From the NCBI RefSeq assembly GCF_000392615.1, contig NZ_KB933398.1, forward strand, positions 1 through 64,000: DNA of 64,000 nt. The letters are read 5' to 3'. The notes under the pieces were generated by a model that worked only from the letters and a program-made list of their open reading frames with translations, was not told the DNA's origin and made no database searches. Source of the DNA: Lysinibacillus sphaericus OT4b.31 (lineage in GTDB: Bacteria > Bacillota > Bacilli > Bacillales_A > Planococcaceae). Within the stretch, counting starts at the first letter, position 1. Every line of letters begins with the position of its first letter. The translations under genes and the position numbers were made by a program. This document shows positions 49,695 through 59,205 of the stretch, in pieces.

Positions 49695-50654
49695 ATGCCG
49701 TATCAATATGCAAACTCACAATTAAAAATATTCTCACTTAACTCTAACAATCCACTTGCTCAAGAAATTGCGCAGGAAATGGGTGTAGAATTAGGTAAAT
49801 CTTCTGTGAAACACTTCAGCGATGGAGAGGTTCAAATTAGTATTGAAGAAAGTATTCGTGGTTGTGACGTGTTTATCGTGCAGTCTACTTCTGCACCTGT
49901 AAACGAACATTTAATGGAGCTTTTAATAATGGTAGATGCGGTTAAACGTGCATCTGCTCGTACAGTTAACGTTGTAATGCCTTACTATGGTTATGCTCGT
50001 CAAGACCGTAAAGCAAAAGCACGTGAGCCAATTACAGCTAAATTAGTGGCAAACTTACTTGAAACGGCTGGTGCAACGCGTGTCATCGTATTAGATTTAC
50101 ACGCACCACAAATCCAAGGGTTCTTCGATATTTTAATCGACCACTTAATGGCAGTACCTTTACTTTCTGATTACTTCAAATCAAAAGGTATTCCTACGGA
50201 AGAAATCGTCATAGTTTCTCCTGACCATGGTGGTGTAACACGTGCTCGTAAAATGGCAGAACGCTTAAAAGCACCAATTGCAATTATTGATAAGCGCCGT
50301 CCAAAACCAAATGTTGCAGAAGTAATGAACATTGTGGGGAATGTTGATGGTAAAGTGGCAATCTTGATTGATGATATTATCGATACTGCAGGTACAATTA
50401 CGATCGGTGCAGATGCATTACGTGCTGCAGGCGCAAAAGAAGTTTATGCTTGCTGCTCTCACCCAGTACTATCAGGTCCAGCTATCGAGCGTATCGAAAA
50501 CTCAGCTATTAAAGAACTAGTTGTAACAAATACAATTCAGCTTTCTGATGAGAAAAAATCTCCAAAAATCACAGAGCTTTCAGTAGCTAAATTAATGGCA
50601 GATGCAATTTCTCGCGTATACGAAAATAAATCAGTAAGTACGTTATTCGATTAA
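49695..50654 (+). CDS. prs: Ribose-phosphate pyrophosphokinase (PRPP synthetase)
   Basis: Prs forms PRPP from ribose 5-phosphate and ATP for purine, pyrimidine, NAD, His and Trp synthesis. The 319 residues contain the flexible-loop region [17 protein letters not shown] and the PRPP-binding [23 protein letters not shown] precedes the ATG. It is 24 bp after glmU in a conserved operon. Confidence 0.98.
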   Translation: MPYQYANSQLKIFSLNSNNPLAQEIAQEMGVELGKSSVKHFSDGEVQISIEESIRGCDVFIVQSTSAPVNEHLMELLIMVDAVKRASARTVNVVMPYYGYARQDRKAKAREPITAKLVANLLETAGATRVIVLDLHAPQIQGFFDILIDHLMAVPLLSDYFKSKGIPTEEIVIVSPDHGGVTRARKMAERLKAPIAIIDKRRPKPNVAEVMNIVGNVDGKVAILIDDIIDTAGTITIGADALRAAGAKEVYACCSHPVLSGPAIERIENSAIKELVVTNTIQLSDEKKSPKITELSVAKLMADAISRVYENKSVSTLFD

Positions 50655-50765
50655 TCAGATTTAGTTATTAGTAAATCATTAACTGCATGTAATCAGATTT
50701 TGTGGATTAATGACTAGTTAAATGGCCTAAACGTGTAGTGAACTTAGCATAATTTGTGACAATTT

Positions 50766-50804
50766 AAGGACAAATCCGCATTTTTTAGTGGATTTGTCCT
50801 TTTT
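50766..50804 (+). terminator. Terminator after glmU-prs
   Basis: Perfect 12-bp arms AAGGACAAATCC (50766-50777) and GGATTTGTCCTT (50790-50801) with a T tail. Confidence 0.9.
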
Positions 50805-50817
50805 GTATGCCTGTTAT

Positions 50818-50843
50818 GTGTGAAAATCTTTACTAAAGGGTAT
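50818..50843 (+). promoter_or_regulatory. Possible sigma-B promoter of ctc
   Basis: GTGTGA (50818-50823), 14 bp, GGGTAT (50838-50843). The -10 fits the sigma-B GGGwAw and the -35 matches GTTTAA at four of six. ctc is a classic sigma-B gene in B. subtilis. The 150-nt leader to ctc holds nothing else recognised. Confidence 0.4.
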
Positions 50844-50995
50844 ACTAGTAATTATTACTAATTATAGTTACGTTACTGTTAGAATATAGATGTAACTATT
50901 GTTAGAGCCGATAGCAGATGTCTACTGTTTATACATGCGTTAAACAACTACATCTTTGCTTAGGCTAATTTTTCTTGGAAGGGGAAGGTATAGAT

Positions 50996-51583
50996 ATGAG
51001 TACAGTCTTAAGTGTAAAAAAACGCGAAGCTGGGCATCGTTCGACATTAACCCAACTTAGAAAAGGGGGAGCCATACCAGCGGTGATTTACGGCTACAAA
51101 TTAGTTTCAACCCCGATTTCTATTTCTGCGAAAGAATTTAAAAAGTACGTTCAAAAAAATGGACGTAATGGCGTTTTTCCGATGGAGTTAGATGGGACAA
51201 GAGTAAATGTTGTCGTATCTGAAATGCAACAATGTAGTTTGAAGGATGAAGTAAATCACATTGATTTTTTAGCCATTAATATGTCTGAAGAATTAGAGAT
51301 TGATGCAGCCATAACGCTTGTTGGTGAGTCTGTTGGTGTAAGTGAAGGTGGCATATTAATGCAGCCAAACTTGGAAATAAAAATAAAAGTGAAACCGAAT
51401 GAAATCCCAGAAACAGTTGAGGTTGATATTACTAAACTTGCAATCGGAGATTCTATTACGGTAGCAGATATTCGTAACCAGGTAAATTTTGATATTATAA
51501 GTGAAGATGATTATATATTGGTAACCGTCATGGCACCAGTTGCCTCTGTAGCGGAAGAAGACATAGTAAATAGCGATGAATAA
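50996..51583 (+). CDS. ctc: Ribosomal protein bL25, general stress form Ctc
   Basis: A 195-residue protein of the TL5/CTC type: an N-terminal L25 5S-rRNA-binding beta barrel (about 1-93, KREAGHRSTLTQLRKGGAIPAVIYG) and a C-terminal domain (about 94-185, EIKIKVKPNEIPETVEVDI). It binds 5S rRNA in the 50S central protuberance, made mainly under stress in B. subtilis. ATG 50996 follows AGGGGAAGG. Confidence 0.95.
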   Translation: MSTVLSVKKREAGHRSTLTQLRKGGAIPAVIYGYKLVSTPISISAKEFKKYVQKNGRNGVFPMELDGTRVNVVVSEMQQCSLKDEVNHIDFLAINMSEELEIDAAITLVGESVGVSEGGILMQPNLEIKIKVKPNEIPETVEVDITKLAIGDSITVADIRNQVNFDIISEDDYILVTVMAPVASVAEEDIVNSDE

Positions 51584-51606
51584 CTATTAAAAGTATGCTT
51601 AAAGGG

Positions 51607-51651
51607 AATGCTATCAAGAAGGTCGTGAGTGACTATCTTGATAGCATTTTT
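51607..51651 (+). terminator. Terminator after ctc
   Basis: Perfect 13-bp arms AATGCTATCAAGA (51607-51619) and TCTTGATAGCATT (51636-51648) with five T. Confidence 0.9.
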
Positions 51652-51748
51652 GTCGTAAAAAAGTATAATTATCGAATTTGGAAATAATAAGGATTAATAT
51701 ATATGGATATAAAATGAGAATGAATGAAGTTGTTTTTATTAGCGTAAC

Positions 51749-51784
51749 TTTCGTTACATTTCTTCATGAAGAAATGTAACGAAA
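51749..51784. repeat. Perfect 36-bp palindrome upstream of pth
   Basis: TTTCGTTACATTTCTTCA (51749-51766) is followed at once by its exact reverse complement (51767-51784). It lies 60 bp before pth and only a short T stretch follows, so it is unlike the other terminators here. Confidence 0.85.
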
Positions 51785-51844
51785 TGTTTTCTTAGAGCTC
51801 AATATGGTAAAATAATGACTATTAGATTGAAAAGAGAGGTACTT

Positions 51845-52405
51845 ATGAAAATTATCGTTGGTTTAGGGAATCCAGGTAAACCTTATGAGCATACAAGACA
51901 TAATATTGGTTTTGATGTGATCGATGCATTAGCGCAAAAGTGGGATGCACCTTTAACAAATTCAAAATTTAATGGTATGTATACTACCGTACATCGTCCA
52001 GAGGGAAAGGTTCTACTTGTTAAGCCTTTAACATATATGAATTTATCGGGAGAATGTGTTGGCCCACTCATGGATTATTTTGATATGAATGTAGAAGATT
52101 TAATTGTTATTTATGATGATTTAGATTTAGAAACAGGAAAGCTACGTTTACGCCAAAAAGGTAGTGCAGGTGGGCATAATGGAATTAAGTCATTAATTCA
52201 GCATTTAGGCACACAAGAATTTAATCGTATACGGATTGGTGTTAATCGTCCTCCAACAGGCATGAAGGTAGCGGATTATGTGCTTTCAAAATTTGCTAAA
52301 GAAGAGGAAGGCGTCATTGGGGAGGCGATAGACAAGAGTGTAAATGCCATAGAGGCATCACTCTCAAAACCGTTTCTCGATGTGATGAACCACTTTAACA
52401 GCTAA
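51845..52405 (+). CDS. pth: Peptidyl-tRNA hydrolase
   Basis: Pth (SpoVC) rescues tRNA from peptidyl-tRNA released by stalled ribosomes. The 186 residues have the active-site residues Asn9 (GLGNPG), His19 (TRHNIG) and the Asp in [16 protein letters not shown] precedes ATG 51845; an earlier in-frame start at 51815 lacks a site. Confidence 0.97.
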   Translation: MKIIVGLGNPGKPYEHTRHNIGFDVIDALAQKWDAPLTNSKFNGMYTTVHRPEGKVLLVKPLTYMNLSGECVGPLMDYFDMNVEDLIVIYDDLDLETGKLRLRQKGSAGGHNGIKSLIQHLGTQEFNRIRIGVNRPPTGMKVADYVLSKFAKEEEGVIGEAIDKSVNAIEASLSKPFLDVMNHFNS

Positions 52406-52443
52406 GAGTGCTCTAAATCAACTAACTTTAGTTAAACTCCCTA

Positions 52444-52486
52444 TGGATGTCACAGATGTCTTACAGGCGAAGATGAAATGATAGGC
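52444..52486. repeat. Degenerate copy of the dispersed repeat
   Basis: GGATGTCACAGAT ... GGCGAAGATGAAATGATA resembles the GGATGTCACGGAT ... GGCGAAATTGATA arrangement at 45269-45341, without the palindrome. The similarity is partial. Confidence 0.4.
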
Positions 52487-52635
52487 ATGGATTTATAAAT
52501 TTTTAAATCGAATGGTCTTAGCACAATGCTGATGTAATTGTATGTATACCAATAGCGTAATGGATAGTGCATAATCTTTTTCGGTAATGTCTATACTTTA
52601 AGTAGTAAGTTGCTTAAAGGGAGGATGATTTGGAG

Positions 52636-52863
52636 ATGTCTGTTCGCTATCGATGTCGGCATTGTGAAGTAGAAATAGGGACACTACCATTTGATGCAGA
52701 TGATACAATTCGGAAGTTGCATATTTTCGAGATGGGTGAGGCGGATGATTATGTTGAAAAGGATCAGCATGGCCAAACAACTGTGCACTGCATATGTGAG
52801 CAATGTGAGGATTCGCTTAAACAATATCCAGATTATCATGCACTCAATAAATGGATACAATAA
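52636..52863 (+). CDS. fin: Anti-sigma-F factor Fin
   Basis: Fin (YabK) shuts off sigma-F in the forespore so that sigma-G can take over. It is 75 residues from ATG 52636 (a TTG at 52630 would give 77). It is a small zinc-binding protein with paired Cys: YRCRHC and CEQC, and ends DYHALNKWIQ as in B. subtilis Fin. Location between pth and mfd is conserved. No convincing sigma-F promoter was found. Confidence 0.92.
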   Translation: MSVRYRCRHCEVEIGTLPFDADDTIRKLHIFEMGEADDYVEKDQHGQTTVHCICEQCEDSLKQYPDYHALNKWIQ

Positions 52864-52873
52864 CTAGGAACAT

Positions 52874-52908
52874 GCTTTGGCGCACAATGTGTGCGTTCAA
52901 AGCTTTTT
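52874..52908 (+). terminator. Terminator after fin
   Basis: GCTTTGGCGCAC (52874-52885) pairs with GTGCGTTCAAAGC (52891-52903, one bulge) and is followed by five T. The rest of the 52909-53173 gap has no supported gene; TATAAT at 53099-53104 lacks a -35. Confidence 0.8.
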
Positions 52909-53173
52909 CCGTTTTTAACTTTAGTTAGTAGAAGTCTGCCTGTTGAGACGATGTGAATTGTGCCACATGCAGTTCTATATCTGATGCGTCGACAACTATA
53001 CGATGAAGTTTAGCGGCAGATGTTTTTTCAGAAGAAAAGCAAGCGATAACTACAATAGCGCTGATGCGTGATTGGATAATTAAACAATTAAAAATGCGTA
53101 TAATCATACTAGATTAATAGTATAGGGCGAATATAAATAAATAGAATTTTTGCGCTGAAAGGAGCTTTTGACT

Positions 53174-56100
53174 GTGAAAGTTTTACGAAAGCTTGTGTCG
53201 CAGGACAAACACATTACATCATTTATACAGGAAATTCAGAGCGGGCTTACGGCATCGCAGCTAATTACAGGGTTAACAGGGAGCGCACGTCCAGTGTTGA
53301 TCGATGCGTTGTTTGAATATGTACAAAAACCAATTTATATTGTGTCACCCAATTTATTGCAGGCGCAAAAGATGGTTGACGAACTTGTTGGCTTGTTGGG
53401 TGAGGAACGTGTGCATTATTACCCGGCTGATGAATTTATTGCTGCAGATTTATCGGTTGCATCGCCAGAACTGCGTGCTGAGCGTATAGCAACGTTAGAT
53501 AGTTTAGCGAGGGGCGAGAAAGGTGTTTATATCATCCCTGTAGCGGGCTTACGTAAAATGATGCCACCCAAGGAGCATTGGCTAAGATATTATTTACAGA
53601 CAGCTGTTGGCGAGGAAATTCACATTGAGGAATGGCTACAAACACTAGTGGCGATGGGTTATGTGCGCAATTCAATGGTGACGACACCAGGTGAATTTGC
53701 ATTGCGTGGAGGAATCTTAGATATTTATCCACCATATTTAGAAGCACCTATTCGAATTGAGCTATTTGATACGGAAGTAGACTCAATTCGTACATTCTCT
53801 GCGGACGATCAGCGTTCCATCGATAAATTGCAAAAGGTTCGTATTCTACCAGCGTCAGAGGTAATTTTGACAAAGGAAGAAAGAGTGACATTAGCAAGTC
53901 GCTTAGAAGCAGCATTAGCTATTAGCTTAAAAAAGGTGAAAAAACAGGAGACAAAAGAACTTCTTTATCAACACATACAATACGATATTGAATTGCTACA
54001 ACAAGGAAATCTACCGGATTATGTGAACAAATATGGTTCTCTTTTATATGAGAAAACAACATACTTAGGTGATTATTTTGCACAGGATGGCATCGTGTTA
54101 TTTGATGAACTTGGACGCATTCAGGAAGTTATGGATGCGTGGGAGCGAGAAGAGGACGAGTGGTTTTTATCGCTGATTGAAGAAGGAAAGATGGTGCATG
54201 ATGTAAAGCCAGCCTTCTCTTTAAAGGAAATTTTAGCGATGCTTTCACAGCAGAAACTATTTTTATCATTATTTTCACGTACATTTGCGGGCGTATCATT
54301 TAATAAAGCGACTAACTTTTCTTGTAAACCGATGCAGCAATTCCATGGGCAGATGGCGTTGTTGCAAAGTGAAATTGAACGGTGGATGATGGGCAAATTT
54401 ACTGTGCTGATAGTCGCTAGAGATAAGGATCGTGCTAAACGTGTGCAGCAGGTGCTAGAAGAATACGATATCCATGCAACAAATGGGGAACCCAATGAGC
54501 CGGGGATTTATATTGCTGATGGTGTTTTGTCGAGTGGTTTTGAATTACCGCTACAGCGTTTGGCGATTGTAACCGAGGATGAATTATTTAAACAACAGGC
54601 AAAGAAAAAAACGCGTGCTCAAAAAATGACCAACGCAGAACGTATTAAAAGCTATACAGAAATTAAACCTGGCGATTATGTCGTACATGTACATCATGGT
54701 ATAGGGAAATATATTGGTGTGGAGACACTAGAGGTAAACGGTACGCATAAGGATTACTTGCATATTCGTTACCGCGCTGACGATAAATTATATGTACCTG
54801 TAGAGCAAATTGATCTAATCCAAAAATATGTGGCATCTGAAGACCGTGAACCGAAGCTACATAAATTAGGTGGTGCAGAGTGGAAAAAGGCTAAAGCAAA
54901 GGTTTCCTCTGCCGTTCAAGATATTGCTGATGATTTAATTAAGCTGTACGCTAAGCGTGAAGCGGAAAAAGGACATGCTTTTGCGCTTGATAATGACGAT
55001 CAGCGTAATTTTGAAGCATCGTTCCCTTATGAAGAAACAGAGGATCAGCTACGTTCAATTGTTGAAGTGAAACGCGATATGGAGCGCGAACGACCGATGG
55101 ATCGACTTGTATGTGGAGACGTTGGGTATGGTAAAACAGAAGTAGCAATCCGTGCAGCATTTAAAGCCATTCAAGACGGCAAGCAGGCTGCCTTCCTTGT
55201 ACCGACAACTATTCTGGCTCAACAACATTATGAAACCATTCGAGAACGATTCCAAGACTTTGCCATCAATGTAGGATTATTATCTCGTTTCCGTACGAAA
55301 AAAGAGCAAACAGCAACGCTAAAGGGGTTAAAAGAAGGGCAAGTCGATATTGTCATTGGGACGCATCGAATTTTATCGAAGGATTTGACGTTCCAAGACC
55401 TCGGTCTACTTATTGTGGATGAGGAGCAGCGTTTTGGTGTTACACATAAAGAAAAAATTAAGCAGTTGAAAACCAATGTGGATGTTTTAACGTTAACGGC
55501 AACGCCAATACCAAGAACACTGCACATGTCCATGGTTGGTGTACGTGATTTATCGGTTATTGAAACACCACCTGCAAATCGTTTCCCAGTACAAACATAT
55601 GTCATGGAGCATAGTGGTGCATTAGTTCGTGAAGCAATTGAACGAGAAATGGCACGTGGTGGCCAAGTATTCTACTTGTACAATCGAGTGGAGGATATGG
55701 CTCGTAAGGTCGATGAGATTCAAGTGCTTGTCCCTGAGGCACGTATCGGACATGCACATGGAAAAATGACTGAATCGGAATTAGAATCTGTGATTTTAGC
55801 CTTTTTAGAGGGTGACTACGATGTGCTTGTTACGACAACGATTATTGAAACCGGTGTTGATATACCTAATGTGAATACGCTTATTGTGCACGATGCTGAT
55901 CGGATGGGTTTAGCACAGCTCTATCAATTGCGTGGTCGCGTTGGGCGTTCGAATCGTGTGGCCTATGCGTATTTTATGTATCAGCGTGATAAGGTACTAA
56001 CAGATGTGGCTGAGCAACGGTTGCAGGCCATTAAAGAATTCACGGAGCTAGGGTCAGGTTTTAAGATTGCGATGCGCGATTTATCAATTCGTGGTGCTGG

Positions 56101-56686
56101 AAACTTGCTTGGCGCACAGCAGCATGGCTTTATTGATTCAGTCGGTTTCGACTTGTATTCACAAATGCTTGAAGAGGCCATCGCAGAACGCCAGACAGGT
56201 GTGAAAAAAGAGGATAAGCCTGAGATAGAAATTTTACTTACTGTCGATGCCTATATACCGGATGCCTATATACCAGACGGCTATCAAAAAATTCAGATGT
56301 ATAAGCGCATTAAGGCAATGGATCAAATCGAGGATTACGGAGAGATCATAGAGGAGCTAGAGGATCGCTTTGGAGATTTGCCGGTTGAAACAGAGCGTTT
56401 ACTGCGTATTGCTCGTATGAAGGTTTGGGGCTTAGGGGCAGGCGTAATATCCGTTAAGGAAAAACAAAAGGTTATCTCAATTCTATTTTCTCAAGAAGGT
56501 ACAGCAAAGGTCGATGGTAGCAAAATTGTTACAGAGTCAATGAAATTTGAGCGAGCTGTTGGTTTTGGCATGGACGGCATGCAATTGATTTTAACGATTG
56601 ATGAACGTAAGTGCGGAAAATACCAATCCTTTGATATTTTAGAAGGAATGATGCAGATTATTGACGGAGCAAAAAAAGAACAGTGA
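53174..56686 (+). CDS. mfd: Transcription-repair coupling factor
   Basis: Mfd removes RNA polymerase stalled at lesions and recruits UvrA. It is 1170 residues from GTG 53174, 9 bp after GGAG; the TTG at 53168 is too close. It has UvrB-homology modules at the N-terminus, a CarD-like RNA polymerase-interacting domain (about 490-560, KPGDYVVHVHHGIGKYIG), the SF2 translocase (GDVGYGKTEVA, DEEQRFGV, TATPIPRTL, GRVGRS) and a TRCF C-terminal domain. Confidence 0.97.
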   Translation: MKVLRKLVSQDKHITSFIQEIQSGLTASQLITGLTGSARPVLIDALFEYVQKPIYIVSPNLLQAQKMVDELVGLLGEERVHYYPADEFIAADLSVASPELRAERIATLDSLARGEKGVYIIPVAGLRKMMPPKEHWLRYYLQTAVGEEIHIEEWLQTLVAMGYVRNSMVTTPGEFALRGGILDIYPPYLEAPIRIELFDTEVDSIRTFSADDQRSIDKLQKVRILPASEVILTKEERVTLASRLEAALAISLKKVKKQETKELLYQHIQYDIELLQQGNLPDYVNKYGSLLYEKTTYLGDYFAQDGIVLFDELGRIQEVMDAWEREEDEWFLSLIEEGKMVHDVKPAFSLKEILAMLSQQKLFLSLFSRTFAGVSFNKATNFSCKPMQQFHGQMALLQSEIERWMMGKFTVLIVARDKDRAKRVQQVLEEYDIHATNGEPNEPGIYIADGVLSSGFELPLQRLAIVTEDELFKQQAKKKTRAQKMTNAERIKSYTEIKPGDYVVHVHHGIGKYIGVETLEVNGTHKDYLHIRYRADDKLYVPVEQIDLIQKYVASEDREPKLHKLGGAEWKKAKAKVSSAVQDIADDLIKLYAKREAEKGHAFALDNDDQRNFEASFPYEETEDQLRSIVEVKRDMERERPMDRLVCGDVGYGKTEVAIRAAFKAIQDGKQAAFLVPTTILAQQHYETIRERFQDFAINVGLLSRFRTKKEQTATLKGLKEGQVDIVIGTHRILSKDLTFQDLGLLIVDEEQRFGVTHKEKIKQLKTNVDVLTLTATPIPRTLHMSMVGVRDLSVIETPPANRFPVQTYVMEHSGALVREAIEREMARGGQVFYLYNRVEDMARKVDEIQVLVPEARIGHAHGKMTESELESVILAFLEGDYDVLVTTTIIETGVDIPNVNTLIVHDADRMGLAQLYQLRGRVGRSNRVAYAYFMYQRDKVLTDVAEQRLQAIKEFTELGSGFKIAMRDLSIRGAGNLLGAQQHGFIDSVGFDLYSQMLEEAIAERQTGVKKEDKPEIEILLTVDAYIPDAYIPDGYQKIQMYKRIKAMDQIEDYGEIIEELEDRFGDLPVETERLLRIARMKVWGLGAGVISVKEKQKVISILFSQEGTAKVDGSKIVTESMKFERAVGFGMDGMQLILTIDERKCGKYQSFDILEGMMQIIDGAKKEQ

Positions 56687-56688
56687 AC

Positions 56689-56735
56689 AAAGGCTAAACA
56701 TTATCTTGGGTGATAATGTTTAGCCTTTTGTTTTT
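56689..56735 (+). terminator. Terminator after mfd
   Basis: Perfect 17-bp arms AAAGGCTAAACATTATC (56689-56705) and its complement (56712-56728), followed by T-rich sequence. Confidence 0.9.
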
Positions 56736-56807
56736 ACTTATTCATTTTCCATTTATAACTGGTTTGAAAAATATTGTTGGTTTTGACATCCTTTTTCTTC
56801 AGTTTTT

Positions 56808-56837
56808 GCATAGATTGTTTATTTAAAATCCATACTA
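56808..56837 (+). promoter_or_regulatory. Sigma-G promoter of spoVT
   Basis: GCATA (56808-56812), 18 bp, CATACTA (56831-56837) is a full match to the sigma-G pattern GHATR-N18-CATnnTA. spoVT is sigma-G-dependent in B. subtilis. Confidence 0.88.
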
Positions 56838-56880
56838 TTGTTGAATACAAATTTGATTGTAGCGAAAGCGAGGCATTTAG

Positions 56881-57414
56881 ATGAAAGCAACAGGGATTGT
56901 TCGTCGTATTGATGATTTAGGGCGTGTGGTTATTCCGAAAGAAATTCGTAGGACGCTACGTATTCGTGAGGGTGACCCGTTGGAAATTTACACGGACCGT
57001 GAAGGAGAAGTCATTTTAAAAAAATATTCTCCAATTAATGATCTAGGGGAATTTGCGAGAGAATATGTAGAAACTTTATATGAAACACTAGGCACTCCAG
57101 CATTTGTAACGGACCGAGATGAAGTGATTGCAGTTTCGGGTATCGGTAAGAAAGAGTATATTAATCGTCGTATTACATCCTTCGCGGAAGGTTTTATGGA
57201 AGAACGCTCTACAAAGATTGAAAAAATGGAAACAACAATTGAAATTGTGCCTGGACAATATGAGCAGGTAAAATCTTATTGTGCAACGCCAATAATGGTC
57301 AATGGCGATCCGATTGGCTGTATTATTGTTCTCTCCAAAGTGCATTTTGTCGGTGAAGTAGAAGTAAAAGTTGTTGAAACAGCTGCAAATTTCTTAGCTA
57401 AGCAAATGGAATAA
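56881..57414 (+). CDS. spoVT: Stage V sporulation regulator SpoVT
   Basis: SpoVT tunes sigma-G-dependent genes in the forespore. The 177 residues have an AbrB-like swapped-hairpin DNA-binding domain (1 to about 50, MKATGIVRRIDDLGRVVIPKEIRRTL) and a C-terminal GAF-like domain (about 55-177). GCGAGG precedes the ATG. It shares its N-terminus with AbrB (37.8 kb) but is nearly twice as long. Confidence 0.97.
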   Translation: MKATGIVRRIDDLGRVVIPKEIRRTLRIREGDPLEIYTDREGEVILKKYSPINDLGEFAREYVETLYETLGTPAFVTDRDEVIAVSGIGKKEYINRRITSFAEGFMEERSTKIEKMETTIEIVPGQYEQVKSYCATPIMVNGDPIGCIIVLSKVHFVGEVEVKVVETAANFLAKQME

Positions 57415-57427
57415 TTAATGAATACTT

Positions 57428-57471
57428 AAAGTTATTGTGATACCTTCTAGGCGAAACAATAACTTTTTTTT
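57428..57471 (+). terminator. Terminator after spoVT
   Basis: AAAGTTATTGT (57428-57438) and ACAATAACTTT (57456-57466) form a perfect stem within a run of eight T. Confidence 0.85.
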
Positions 57472-57576
57472 GTGTACATAGTTGTAAGCTATAGTAATGG
57501 AGAAGTAAACGGGCGCGTCAAACTTTTGAATTATGCTATACTATTGGCATTGTTAAAGAAGGAAAGAGGATAGTTT

Positions 57577-59196
57577 ATGTCGGAACGTTTTGGCATGAAA
57601 AGTTACATGAAGGGTGCTGCTTTATTAACGATTGCGGCTCTTATTGTAAAAGTACTAAGTGCCATTTATCGTGTACCTTTTCAAAATATTGTTGGCGATG
57701 AAGGTTTCTATATTTACCAACAGGTATATCCGGTTATTTCTATTTTTGTTGTTTGGACATCGAGTGGTTTCGCGGTAGCCATTTCTAAGATGCTTGCAGA
57801 TAATGATTGTATAATAGACCCCATAGAAAGAACACAGAAAAGAAGCGGCATTATGCATATAGTGTTTCGTTATTTAACGTTGCTATCGTTCGTATTTTTT
57901 TCAGTATTATTTGTTGGTGCGGACATGCTAGCGGATTTGATGGGTGATGCTAAGCTTGCACCATTACTACGTACAGGTTCCTTTATAGTGTTTGTCATGC
58001 CGGCCTTGGCTATTTTAAAAGGTGGCTTTCAATCAAGAGGTATTATGGAGCCGATTGCTTATGCACAAGTACTAGAGCAAACCGTAAGAGTATGTGTAAT
58101 TTTGGCAGGTACCTTTATTGTGATGACAACGACAAAGTCATTATACGGTGCCGGACAAATGGCGATAACAGGTACGGTCATTGGTGAATTTTTTGGCTTC
58201 TTACTACTTGCGTTTATCTTTAAAAAACGCTTCGGACCATCTGTAGGTAAGCAACGACAACGACTAGCAAGCCTACCTGTTTTGAAAGAAGTCACTCTAC
58301 TAAGCTTAAGTGTAAGCATGAGCAGTCTGTTATTACTTGGCTATCAGCTAGTAGATTCTTTTACCATCTATTCACTACTAATTGATAGTGGGATGGATCA
58401 GACCGTAGCAAAGGAAACGAAGGGTATATATGATCGTGGACAACCATTAGTACAGTTAGGTATTGTCATTGCTTCTTCGCTATCGCTGGCCATTGTCCCG
58501 CTTGTTGCCCATATGTCCAAAAAGAGGGAAGGGCGGAGTGCCATCCCGTTTATTCAACTAACCTATAAATCGTCTGTATTATTTGGTTGGGCGGCATCAC
58601 TAGGCTTACTATTAGTAATGCCTTATATTAACGCGATGCTCTTTAAAACAGATACACTGTCAGATGTACTTATGTTATACGTGCTACAAATTGTACCTTT
58701 GTCAATTATTTTAACGTTTACTGCAATTTTGCAAGGCTACGGCAAATTAAAAAAGCCAGCGCTCTTTTTATTTGCAGGCTTCATCATGAAAATATTGTTG
58801 AATGTGCTGACTATTGGTTCGCTTGGCGTGTTAGGTGCAGCCATAGCTAATAATGTAGGGTTGTTATTCTCGGCGCTAGCCCTTGTTTTCTATTTAAAGA
58901 AAATAACAGGTATAGCATTAGCGCCTGCCGATTTTTATAAAAAGGTCAGTGTGGCATCACTAAGTATGACTGTGGTTGTAGTCCTCTGGTTACAAATTGT
59001 GCCCACATTTTTGAGCCGTTTTTTCTCGGCGCGTTTGGTTGCTATGGTAGCGGGTCTCAGCGCAGTTAGTATAGGTGCGTTTGTTATGATTACTATCATC
59101 GCAAAGCTTCGTGTCTTTGTGGAAAAAGAGTGGTATTTATTGCCTTTTGGTAGAAGGATGGCGGTATACCAACTATGGTTAAATCGAAAGAAGTAG
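57577..59196 (+). CDS. yabM: MOP-superfamily polysaccharide/lipid flippase (YabM)
   Basis: A 539-residue membrane protein, about 14 hydrophobic segments, of the MATE/MviN/SpoVB superfamily (Pfam Polysacc_synt). It probably flips a lipid-linked precursor. SpoVB (spore cortex) is the best-known relative in Bacillus, while YabM is the paralogue at this locus. It opens KSYMKGAALLTIAALIVKVLSAIYRVPFQNIVGDEG. Its stop touches the yabN ribosome site. The substrate is unknown. Confidence 0.9.
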   Translation: MSERFGMKSYMKGAALLTIAALIVKVLSAIYRVPFQNIVGDEGFYIYQQVYPVISIFVVWTSSGFAVAISKMLADNDCIIDPIERTQKRSGIMHIVFRYLTLLSFVFFSVLFVGADMLADLMGDAKLAPLLRTGSFIVFVMPALAILKGGFQSRGIMEPIAYAQVLEQTVRVCVILAGTFIVMTTTKSLYGAGQMAITGTVIGEFFGFLLLAFIFKKRFGPSVGKQRQRLASLPVLKEVTLLSLSVSMSSLLLLGYQLVDSFTIYSLLIDSGMDQTVAKETKGIYDRGQPLVQLGIVIASSLSLAIVPLVAHMSKKREGRSAIPFIQLTYKSSVLFGWAASLGLLLVMPYINAMLFKTDTLSDVLMLYVLQIVPLSIILTFTAILQGYGKLKKPALFLFAGFIMKILLNVLTIGSLGVLGAAIANNVGLLFSALALVFYLKKITGIALAPADFYKKVSVASLSMTVVVVLWLQIVPTFLSRFFSARLVAMVAGLSAVSIGAFVMITIIAKLRVFVEKEWYLLPFGRRMAVYQLWLNRKK

Positions 59197-59205
59197 GTGG
59201 ATTTA

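Noticed and set aside
52925..53107. 60-codon minus-strand ORF between fin and mfd
   Set aside because: It has a hydrophobic N-terminus but no ribosome site I can see, and no recognised relative. Kept as noncoding.
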